Assembly (NCBI GenBank): GCA_963422565.1
Contig: OY730228.1
Coordinates: 1,302,001 to 1,366,000, forward strand
Reading direction: 5' to 3'
Length of the DNA stretch: 64,000 nucleotides
From: G963422565 sp963422565
Lineage (GTDB): Bacteria > Pseudomonadota > Alphaproteobacteria > MPNO01
Shown: positions 41,731 through 48,846 of the stretch, in pieces
How the letters are laid out: each line of letters begins with the position of its first letter
Position numbering within the stretch: position 1 is the first letter of the stretch
Made by a program: the position numbers and the translations under genes
The notes under the pieces: model-generated
Databases searched by the model: none
Seen by the model: only the letters and a program-made list of their open reading frames with translations
Told to the model about the DNA's origin: nothing

Positions 41731-42806
41731 CGGATATGCTCATACGCCTTGCGAGCCAGAACGATACGCCTGTCCACCCGCTCCTTCGTCGTGGTCCCGC
41801 GATTATAAAGATCCTCATCTTCCAATTGGGACAACAACCGCTCATGCGCCGATTTGAGAGAATCCGGATCGGTAACAGGGCCGGAGATGAGGCGATGCGC
41901 GAGGCCGACAAGAACGGCATCGACGACCGAGACATTCAGGTTACGCTTCGGACGAAGCGCTGCCCGCCCCAGTATGATGTCTGCCGTTTTCACCGTATTT
42001 TCGAACGTTTCCCGAAATTTGCGAATCTGATCCTCGTTCGGCTCCCGATGTTCTTCCATGAAGAAGTTCAGGAATTTTTTCATCGGGCGCTCATATCTAT
42101 CAAGATCGAAATACAGGGCGAGGAACCGCAGAATAACCTCCTCATCCTTCTTTCGCTTGCTCCGCGTCCCGTACAGATTCCGCCAGTGGCAATTCCTGGC
42201 CAGATCCAATAACAGATCGTTCAACTTTCCTCGGAAGATGCAAGCCCGGATCTCCTGTGGGCTCAACGGGGTTCCTCCCGTGTTCAGTCGCTCGAAGACC
42301 GAATATACAGAGCTGCGATCGTTTTCCGGACTTGTCTGATGGAATATGGTCGCATGAAGGATTGAATCATTGAAGGTCCGTTGGTCTTCTATGGAAAGGG
42401 TGTCGTAGGTCTTCCCCTCGAATTCCTCGATGACTCCGGTAAGCCTGAACTGTTTCTCACCGAAGATTCCCTTGCAAAAGGATCGAAGCGTCCAAAGCCT
42501 CTGCTGTCCGTCCACGATCATGAGTTTCTTCGTATCCGGCTCCCTGAATAGAAAAATACCGGGAACAGGCAATCCCAGAAGCAGGGATTCCACGAAGCGC
42601 GATGCCTGCACGATCGTCCAGACGAGTTTTCTCTGAAAATCCGGAACGAAAATGTCTTCCCGATCGAGGCGGTCGATCAGCCCATCGACCGGCATATCCG
42701 CGCCATAGCTCGACATCATGTAGCGAACGGGTCGACCCAGATCGTCGTCGCCGTCCTGTGGATCGATGATATGTTCTTCGTCTTCCTGCCGCTGAATCTC
42801 GTCCAT
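41727..42806 (-). CDS. DUF262 (ParB/Srx-like) protein
   Basis: A 359-residue protein with the DUF262 N-terminal fold: FVPDFQRKLVWTIVQASRFV then LLLGLPVPGIFLFRE, the active-site-like VDGQQRLWTLRSF near residue 90 and ERLNTGGTPLSPQEIRAC. The family, related to ParB/sulfiredoxin, includes GmrSD-like and BrxU-like nucleases, but this one lacks an obvious HNH domain. The ATG at 42806 has GAGGGGAC upstream. The gene is more AT-rich than the helicase and methylase genes. It is coupled to the HEPN gene downstream. Confidence 0.85.
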   Translation of the reverse strand: MDEIQRQEDEEHIIDPQDGDDDLGRPVRYMMSSYGADMPVDGLIDRLDREDIFVPDFQRKLVWTIVQASRFVESLLLGLPVPGIFLFREPDTKKLMIVDGQQRLWTLRSFCKGIFGEKQFRLTGVIEEFEGKTYDTLSIEDQRTFNDSILHATIFHQTSPENDRSSVYSVFERLNTGGTPLSPQEIRACIFRGKLNDLLLDLARNCHWRNLYGTRSKRKKDEEVILRFLALYFDLDRYERPMKKFLNFFMEEHREPNEDQIRKFRETFENTVKTADIILGRAALRPKRNLNVSVVDAVLVGLAHRLISGPVTDPDSLKSAHERLLSQLEDEDLYNRGTTTKERVDRRIVLARKAYEHIR

Positions 42807-42819
42807 CACCGTCCCCTCG

Positions 42820-42942
42820 TCACTCAAGGCGATACGTCGGCTCTATCGGCGCCAGCATCGGTCCTGCCACCGCACCGATGCCGCTGACCACGTAGCCCAG
42901 CAGCTTCTCAAGCGCCGGGACCTTGACGGTTATCTCGACCAT
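42820..42942 (-). pseudogene. 40-residue ORF, possible DUF2806 remnant
   Basis: Reads MVEITVKVPALEKLLGYVVS, then GIGAVAGPMLAPIEPTYRLE and a stop. The first 33 or so residues resemble the N-terminal start of DUF2806 proteins, which are normally much longer, so it may be the leftover of another lost module. The ATG is 2 bp after the HEPN stop at 42945, so it could be translated. It may alternatively be a real micropeptide. Confidence 0.4.
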
Positions 42943-42944
42943 CG

Positions 42945-43343
42945 TCAGCCCTCCGTCTCTTCCGTCAATTGTCGCCGAACCCTTTTCAACAATATCTTGA
43001 CCTGATTCAAGGTCGCATCGCGGTCGAGCGGTCCGGCATCGGCATCGGCCCCCGTATAGCGGAACTGGACGGCATAAGGCGTATAGTCGGTCAACTCGAC
43101 AAAGCCTGCCGCATCCGGTTGGCAGGGCTTCAGCAACGCCAGCAGTTCGTTCAGATCGTGAGTCGGCGGATAGAGTCGACCCGCCAGCGCGAGCCAGGCC
43201 TCGAACAGCTTCTCGGCCGCCTGCTGGATATGAAAGCCGACTATTTCATCGGCAAAAACGGTGTCGTCACCCATGCCGCGAAGGGCGGAAACATCTCTTT
43301 CCGCAGCCTCGACGAGCGCGCGAGCGCATTTATGGTCGCTCAT
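42945..43343 (-). CDS. HEPN-domain protein of an MNT-HEPN pair
   Basis: A 132-residue helical HEPN protein: MSDHKCARALVEAAERDVSA, then FHIQQAAEKLFEAWLALAG, the typical HDLNELLALL and a late YTPYAVQFRYTG. In the classic two-component systems HEPN is the RNase toxin and MNT the antitoxin that inactivates it by nucleotidylation. The ATG at 43343 lies inside the end of the MNT gene, so the two overlap by 14 bp. Confidence 0.85.
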   Translation of the reverse strand: MSDHKCARALVEAAERDVSALRGMGDDTVFADEIVGFHIQQAAEKLFEAWLALAGRLYPPTHDLNELLALLKPCQPDAAGFVELTDYTPYAVQFRYTGADADAGPLDRDATLNQVKILLKRVRRQLTEETEG

Positions 43344-43665
43344 AGAGTAGCCTGCCTTCGCGGAGTGCACGGGCGAGAACGTGGTTGAGGGAATCGCGCC
43401 AATAGGCCACTTCGTCGCGACTGTAAACCAGAATATCCTTGGAGACTCGGAAGTCCACGAGCGCCCGGTACAACCGCACGGCCTCGGCGCGTCGATCCCG
43501 ACCCGGCCCGAACGGTTCCGCCTCGACGATCACCAGATCGACATCCGAGTCCGGCCTGGCGTCGCCGCGCGCGCGGGAGCCGAACAGGATCACCCGTTCG
43601 GGCTCCACCTCGTCGACGATGGCTTGCACCATTCGTTCGAGAAGCGCGTCGTCAACCGGCGTCAT
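43330..43665 (-). CDS. MNT-type nucleotidyltransferase (antitoxin)
   Basis: A 111-residue minimal nucleotidyltransferase with the active-site motif FGSRARGDARPDSDVDLVI (G-S-x10-D-x-D) near residues 28-46. It precedes and overlaps its HEPN partner. The ATG at 43665 also lies inside the end of the antitoxin-like gene upstream, so translation is linked across modules. This is the antitoxin of a HEPN-MNT system by family knowledge. Confidence 0.88.
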   Translation of the reverse strand: MTPVDDALLERMVQAIVDEVEPERVILFGSRARGDARPDSDVDLVIVEAEPFGPGRDRRAEAVRLYRALVDFRVSKDILVYSRDEVAYWRDSLNHVLARALREGRLLYERP

Positions 43666-43846
43666 CTCCGTCCACCATCACCCGGACGACTCGTCCATCC
43701 CGAAAAACGGGGATGGGCGTTCCATTCGCCGCGGCGCGCCGGCGGGCGCGTTGGGCCGCCCGGCGCATCGCCGCCTCCGCACCGGCAAGGTCCGAGGAGC
43801 GCTGGCGCGCGGCCGATGTCCCGTTTTCCGACTTCTCCGCTGTCAT
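43652..43846 (-). CDS. Small antitoxin-like protein of the zeta module
   Basis: A 64-residue Arg/Ala-rich protein (MTAEKSENGTSAARQRSSDL... ending VVRVMVDGDDAG). The ATG overlaps the kinase stop (ATGA). Small proteins of this type are found next to zeta-like kinases and are taken as antitoxins. Unlike classic epsilon-zeta, the partner gene follows the kinase gene. A near-identical copy lies at 38290-38484. Confidence 0.7.
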   Translation of the reverse strand: MTAEKSENGTSAARQRSSDLAGAEAAMRRAAQRARRRAAANGTPIPVFRDGRVVRVMVDGDDAG

Positions 43847-44046
43847 CGGCTTTCTCCCTCCGCAAGCAAGACCGGGGCGGCCCCGGAATTATCGTAGAGT
43901 GCCCATTCGTCGACCAGATCCCGATAGATGCGCCCGAAGTTGCGCCGTCCCGCATGAAACCGCCGTCGGACGACCGCATCGGGCACATCGTGGCCGCCTT
44001 CCGACACACGATGCCGGACGCGGGCGATCGCCATCTCCGGCGTCGG
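43671..44046. repeat. 376-bp duplication, original copy (zeta 3' end and antitoxin)
   Basis: Gap-free partner of 38309-38684. It lies across the intact kinase and antitoxin genes, so it is the likely donor of the truncated copy. Confidence 0.9.
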
Positions 44047-44367
44047 CAGCCGCAGGAAGAACAGCCTCACACGATAGCCGCGTTCCCGCCAGAGCGGAAT
44101 CGAGCGAGCATGGGCCCGTCCGCTCAGGGTAGTCTCGAACGCAAAGCTCTCGCTTCTGGCCGCATATCCGTGAATCGTCTCGATCATCAGACGGCCGGCC
44201 CGGAACGCGACCGAAGACGGCCGAAACGGGCTCAACCCTGCGGCGATGGAGTCCGCGTTGACGAAGATCGGGCAATCCGCCTCGTTGGGCAGAAACTCGA
44301 TCGCGAAGGTGGTCTTCCCCGCCCCGTTCGGCCCGGCAATGATCAGTATCTTCCTATGCGCGGTCAC
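43843..44367 (-). CDS. Zeta toxin-like P-loop kinase
   Basis: A 174-residue P-loop kinase: Walker A IIAGPNGAGKTTFAIEFLP at the N-terminus, VNADSIAAGLSPF, FETTLSGRAHARSI and the lid-like REVSEGG-type region RVRHRVSEGGHDVPDAV. Zeta toxins phosphorylate UDP-N-acetylglucosamine and related sugars; the chromosomal short forms are less studied. The GTG at 44367 overlaps the DUF3800 stop, and the stop overlaps the antitoxin-like gene. Confidence 0.82.
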   Translation of the reverse strand: MTAHRKILIIAGPNGAGKTTFAIEFLPNEADCPIFVNADSIAAGLSPFRPSSVAFRAGRLMIETIHGYAARSESFAFETTLSGRAHARSIPLWRERGYRVRLFFLRLPTPEMAIARVRHRVSEGGHDVPDAVVRRRFHAGRRNFGRIYRDLVDEWALYDNSGAAPVLLAEGESR

Positions 44368-44963
44368 AAGCTATATCCGAGCGCTTTCAGGGAAGGCGGA
44401 GCAATGTCGTTGAACCACTTCGCGGCGCTGCTTCCGGTGTGCGCCGGCCATCTCGCGGGCTTAGGGAGAAGCCGCTCGGCAAGCGAAACCACGTAACCAT
44501 CGATCGACGCCTTCTCGCCGGGCCATTCTTCCCCTGCATCGTAGTCCTCGATCTCGGCGTAATTGACTTTCTGGATCTGGAGTGCCACATGAAGGGCTGC
44601 GGCCAGCCATTCGTCCCGGCGTTCGGCCGGCTGTCCATCCTTCTCCATTCCCTTCAGTTTCGCCCGATCGATTCCCGTGACGATCAAACGATGCTTTCTT
44701 TTGGCGATCCAATCACAGAAATAGCTGATAATTTGTTTCCGGATATCGGGATTCACCTTCCGCCAACGGTCGCGCCCGAAAAGCATCTTCGAGCCCTTCA
44801 ATTCGCGCAGAGTTTCGGCGAACAAACCCTGCACGAGATCGAAGAACTTGGCGAATTCCCTTTGGGTTCTGTGCAAACGTGAGGAATCGACCAGGATGCC
44901 GACCATGATGAGACAGGGATCCTGCGTCGCATTACTGCTTTCGTCGACATAACAAACCTTCAT
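44364..44963 (-). CDS. DUF3800 family protein
   Basis: A 199-residue protein with the RNase H-like DUF3800 start KVCYVDESSNATQDPCLIM (Asp-Glu near residue 7) and later LIVTGIDRAKLKG and HVALQIQKVNYAE. It is somewhat short for the family, and the expected C-terminal acidic motif is not clear. The ATG overlaps the helicase stop (ATGA). DUF3800 genes are common in defence islands and have a nuclease-like fold. It is the first embedded gene after the helicase. Confidence 0.75.
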   Translation of the reverse strand: MKVCYVDESSNATQDPCLIMVGILVDSSRLHRTQREFAKFFDLVQGLFAETLRELKGSKMLFGRDRWRKVNPDIRKQIISYFCDWIAKRKHRLIVTGIDRAKLKGMEKDGQPAERRDEWLAAALHVALQIQKVNYAEIEDYDAGEEWPGEKASIDGYVVSLAERLLPKPARWPAHTGSSAAKWFNDIAPPSLKALGYSL

Positions 44964-47900
44964 GCGATCGTCTCATCCATGCTTGCCGAAAGGACCTCGG
45001 TACTCGATATGACAACGCTCCCGCGCGCCTTGGCCAAGAGACGGCCGAACGGATCGCGGACCTTGACCAGGCGGGGCCGGGGCGTGGCGCAGTCATAGAC
45101 GACATAGAGCCAGTAGCGGCCGCGCAAATTGCAGGCTGCTGCCCATTCGTTCTCGCTCACCTCGATCGCGCCCGATCCGGCGCGGCCCTTGACCTCGATG
45201 GCGCGGTCTTCGGCCTGCCGATGCGGGGCAGCCGGGTATAGCGAGCGAAGATCGAAGCCCGGCCAGTCGCCGAGACCCTGGCGACGCGCCAGCGCCGGAC
45301 GGGATACGTCCCGGACCACGGCGCCGGCGGCCTCCTCATGGGCGCGGGCGAGTTCCATGGCCACCGCCTCGACGTTCGAGTCGTGACGTTGCCGTTCCTC
45401 CCGGTCGTCCGTCGGCAGAACCAGCGCATGGGCGATCATCTCCGCCTCGCCGGGTCCGATCAGGGACGCCTCCGCGTCCAGCGCCGCCAGACCGCGCCGC
45501 TTCTCCGCGACCAGGCGGTTCTGTTCCCCCTTCACGAGGGCAAGCTCCGCCTGCGCGCCGGCATCGCCCCGGCGCGCCCCGGCGCTCACCCGCCCACGCT
45601 TCGCCATCAGCGCGGCGGTCTTGCCGTCGTAGCCGCGCGCGATCGAGCGGCGGCGCTCGGGCAGCGCATCCCGGATGCGCGCGCGATGTTCCTCCGCCAT
45701 GCCCAGCACGGTCTCCCGCAACCATTCCTCCGCACTCTCCTTCAGCCCGCCCGCCCGCCGGGCCAGCGGCACGCCGCCGGGCGCGATGCCGGGCGCGCCG
45801 CGCAGCAGCAGCAGATGTTCGGGCGGGCAAGGCGAAACGGCGCCGTCGGCCTCCTGGCGCAGCCCGATCGGGCGGGTCTCGACCGTCTCCGAACGCTCCC
45901 CGTCGCTGCGCAGGACCGAAACCCGGGCCAGATGAAAGAGATAGGGTGCTTGCGCATGGGGATCGACGAAGATCGCTCCCCGCCGCGCCTCCCCGCCGCA
46001 GCGCGCCAGCAGCGCGGCGCGGAAGCGTTCGAACACCGGCTCGCCGGGATGCATCCAGATGGCGTTGCCGTCGCTATCCGGTCGATCGACCGTCAGGCGG
46101 CCGCGCATCCCCTCGGGATAGATCTCCATCGCGCCGCGCACATCGTCGGCGGCGCGCGCGCGTTCGGGCGCGAGGTCGAAGACGCCGCCCGTATCGCCCT
46201 CCAGCCGCAGGTCGATCAGCGGGGCGGCGGTCTCGACGAAACGGCGGACATAGCCGGGGAGCAGGCGGCGATACCGCTCGCGCTCCATGGCCGCGTTGAT
46301 CTCGGGAAGGCGGCTGCGCACCTCGCCGCCGCCACACAGGGCGCGGTCGCGCTCGTCGATCGCCGCCACCCGCTCGGGCGTCAGGCGGCGGTCGAGCGCC
46401 TCGATGGCGGCGCGCGCGCCGTCTTCCGTCACCGCCTTCTCCAGATAGTCCTTGACCGGCATGTTCTCGAACAGCCGCCCGACGACATCGAATACCTTGT
46501 CCGAGCGCAGCTGCTTGCGGATCGCCTCGAGCTTGTCCAGAAGCACCCTGAGCACCCGCCCCTCGCGGGTCTCTCCGGCGACCAGATTGACAATGACCAC
46601 CGGGTCGCGCGTCTGGCCGTAGCGGTGGATGCGCCCCATCCGCTGCTCCAGACGCGCCGGGTTCCAGGGCACGTCGTAGTTCGCCATCAGCCAGCAGAAT
46701 TGGAGATTGATGCCCTCGCCGGCGGCATCGGTCGCGACGAGATAGCGGGCGCCGCCCCGATCCGCCGGGCGCCGGAACAGTTCGACCTGGGCCTCGCGCT
46801 CGCGATAGTCGAGTCCGCCATGAATCAGGGCCACCTGTCCGGTAAAGCCGAGCCCCTCCAGGCGGCGCACCAGGAACTCCGCCGTGTCGCGGTGTTCGGT
46901 GAAGACGATGAGTTTCTCCTGCGCAAAATCGGAATCGTCCATGACCGCACGCAGCTTCTCGAACTTGGAGTCCTCGCCGGTTTCGGCGAGGCGGCGCGCC
47001 CGGGAGAGAAGGGCTTCGACTTCATCCCGCTCTTCCCGAAGCTCCGCGAGAGTGATTGCGGCAAGGCCGCCAAGGGCCGTCTCCTCGAACGCTTCGTGCC
47101 CCTCTTGTTCGCCTCCTTCGCCGGCGTCCTCATCCGCGGTTTGAGCCTCGAAGAAGTCGCGCGTGTCGGCGATGCCCGTCTGGCGCCGCTCCAGCTCGTC
47201 GGCGCGGTCGGCGCAAACCAGCGCGATAGCCTCGTCGAGCCGGTCGAGACGACGCTCGAACGAGCGCATCAACGCGTATGTGGAGCTGGCGAGGCGGCGC
47301 TGGAACACGCTCATGGCGAGACGCGCCGCGTTTCGGTTCAGAACGCGCGCCTTGTTGTAGGTCTCGGCGATATAGCGCGTCGTCGCGTCATAGAGTTCCT
47401 GCTCCTCCGGGCTCAGCGCATAGCTCAGCGTATCGCAGTTCCGCTGCGGGTAGAGCGGCCGGCCGTCGAAGCGGACCATCTCCTCCTTGGTGCGGCGGAT
47501 GAAGTGGCGGCGGCGCTGCGCCTCGGGGAATGCCGCGAACGCGTCGAAGGTCGCGAGCGCGTCCGGCGCGAGAAGACGCCAGAGGCAGTAATAGGGAAAG
47601 TCCTTGCCCATATGCGGCGTCGCGGTCAGCAGCAGGATGTTCGGCGCCGACCAGCCGAGCCGCCAGCGCTCTCCGGCGCCGGGCAGGCCGGCCAACGCCT
47701 CGGCGAGACGGTAGCGGTCGGTCTTGCTGACATGGGAATCCCGGTCGCGGTCGGCAGCCAGCTTGTGGGCCTCGTCGAATACCACGAGGTCGTAGGGGCG
47801 CACCTCGCCCGAAGCCGCCGCATCGCGCATCAGTCCGAACATGCGCTCGCCGGCCAGCGTGTCGATGCTGACGATGAGGCGGTCGCTCTCCGGGCCGACG

Positions 47901-48526
47901 AACGGGTTCCCGGTGCGAGCGTCGGAACCGCGGACAATTCGAAACGGTAGCCGGAACAGGGTGCGCATTTCGCGCTCCCAGTTGCCGACCAGCCCGGCCG
48001 GGGGAACCACGAGGACGCGTCTGACAAGACGGCGCGCGAGCATCTCGCGGAGGTAGAGGCCGGTCATGATCGTCTTGCCCGCGCCGGCATCGTCGGCGAG
48101 GAGGAAGCGCAGCGGCGACCGACCGAGCATGTGCTCGTAGACCGCGATGCGCTGATGCGGCAACGGATCGATCGACGATATCTCGATCGCGAAGGCCGGG
48201 TTGGCAAGATGGCCATAGGCGAGACGGGTCGCTTCCGCGACCGCGGAAGCCATCTCGGGCCTTGCGCCGAAATCGAGCGATGGCACGGCCGAGGCGCGAA
48301 CCGGTTCCGGCGACCCAGCGGATGCGCGGAGACCCGCCTCGAGATCGACGATCCGCCGCCATGCCAGCCGCGCCGGCCTGGACTGGCCGTTCTCCCATCG
48401 GTTCACGGTTGCGAACGACACGCCGACGCGCTCCGCCATACGCATCTGCGTCAGCCCGAGCCGTTCCCGCAAGTCCTTGACCCGGTGGGGGTAGTCCTGG
48501 GGGACATCGCCTTTTGCCGAACGCAT
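44960..48526 (-). CDS. XRE-SNF2 helicase-DUF3883 protein (Hma core)
   Basis: A 1188-residue multidomain protein. Residues about 12-65 are an XRE helix-turn-helix (RERLGLTQMRMAERVGVSFA then TVNRWENG). A superfamily 2 (SNF2-like) helicase follows: ADDAGAGKTIM (about 144-154), FDEAHK (about 250), LLTATPHMG, IVFTEHRDTAEFLVRRL, ATDAAGEGINLQ and EQRMGRIHRYGQ. The C-terminus has a DUF3883-type nuclease-like domain (RAIEVKGRAGSGAIEVSENE). It is the first gene of the defence locus, and its HTH could also bind the upstream region. A promoter should lie in 48527-48600. Confidence 0.9.
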   Translation of the reverse strand: MRSAKGDVPQDYPHRVKDLRERLGLTQMRMAERVGVSFATVNRWENGQSRPARLAWRRIVDLEAGLRASAGSPEPVRASAVPSLDFGARPEMASAVAEATRLAYGHLANPAFAIEISSIDPLPHQRIAVYEHMLGRSPLRFLLADDAGAGKTIMTGLYLREMLARRLVRRVLVVPPAGLVGNWEREMRTLFRLPFRIVRGSDARTGNPFVGPESDRLIVSIDTLAGERMFGLMRDAAASGEVRPYDLVVFDEAHKLAADRDRDSHVSKTDRYRLAEALAGLPGAGERWRLGWSAPNILLLTATPHMGKDFPYYCLWRLLAPDALATFDAFAAFPEAQRRRHFIRRTKEEMVRFDGRPLYPQRNCDTLSYALSPEEQELYDATTRYIAETYNKARVLNRNAARLAMSVFQRRLASSTYALMRSFERRLDRLDEAIALVCADRADELERRQTGIADTRDFFEAQTADEDAGEGGEQEGHEAFEETALGGLAAITLAELREERDEVEALLSRARRLAETGEDSKFEKLRAVMDDSDFAQEKLIVFTEHRDTAEFLVRRLEGLGFTGQVALIHGGLDYREREAQVELFRRPADRGGARYLVATDAAGEGINLQFCWLMANYDVPWNPARLEQRMGRIHRYGQTRDPVVIVNLVAGETREGRVLRVLLDKLEAIRKQLRSDKVFDVVGRLFENMPVKDYLEKAVTEDGARAAIEALDRRLTPERVAAIDERDRALCGGGEVRSRLPEINAAMERERYRRLLPGYVRRFVETAAPLIDLRLEGDTGGVFDLAPERARAADDVRGAMEIYPEGMRGRLTVDRPDSDGNAIWMHPGEPVFERFRAALLARCGGEARRGAIFVDPHAQAPYLFHLARVSVLRSDGERSETVETRPIGLRQEADGAVSPCPPEHLLLLRGAPGIAPGGVPLARRAGGLKESAEEWLRETVLGMAEEHRARIRDALPERRRSIARGYDGKTAALMAKRGRVSAGARRGDAGAQAELALVKGEQNRLVAEKRRGLAALDAEASLIGPGEAEMIAHALVLPTDDREERQRHDSNVEAVAMELARAHEEAAGAVVRDVSRPALARRQGLGDWPGFDLRSLYPAAPHRQAEDRAIEVKGRAGSGAIEVSENEWAAACNLRGRYWLYVVYDCATPRPRLVKVRDPFGRLLAKARGSVVISSTEVLSASMDETIA

Positions 48527-48846
48527 CGCTCGCCCTCGAACGAACCGGGTGCCGAGACTATGCGATGCGCCGCCTTATAGCAAATGCGATATCGCGCCGC
48601 CGGACTTGGCGATGCGCGCGAGATCCCTCGACATGGCCGGGCTTGCCGTCGAAGGACGGAAATGCCCGCCCCTGCGAGTCCGGGCGCGTCGCCGCGCTGC
48701 CGGCCCGGCGGAATCCCGGGTCGCGCCATCACCCGTCTCTCGAGGAAGGCCCCCCGTTCGGCCGGCCGACGGGTCCGCGGTTGCGCGACGACTCAGGGGA
48801 CCATACATATGGTCCCGTCCGGCCCGCACCCGCCCAGGAAAGCGCG
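48527..48846. other. Divergent intergenic region with a 20-bp palindrome
   Basis: About 320 bp between the divergent defence locus and the ppiD-like gene, expected to hold both promoters. At 48797-48816 lies GGGACCATAC-ATATGGTCCC, an inverted repeat with 9-bp perfect arms, 30 bp upstream of the ppiD-like start. It may be an operator or part of a 5' leader. No gene is supported, although several frames are open because of the high GC content. Confidence 0.55.

Noticed and set aside
28614..48526. The locus as DISARM or BREX
   Set aside because: No PglX/PglZ, BrxC or DrmA/DrmB-type gene set is seen. DUF499, DUF1156 and an SNF2-DUF3883 helicase fit the Hma composition.
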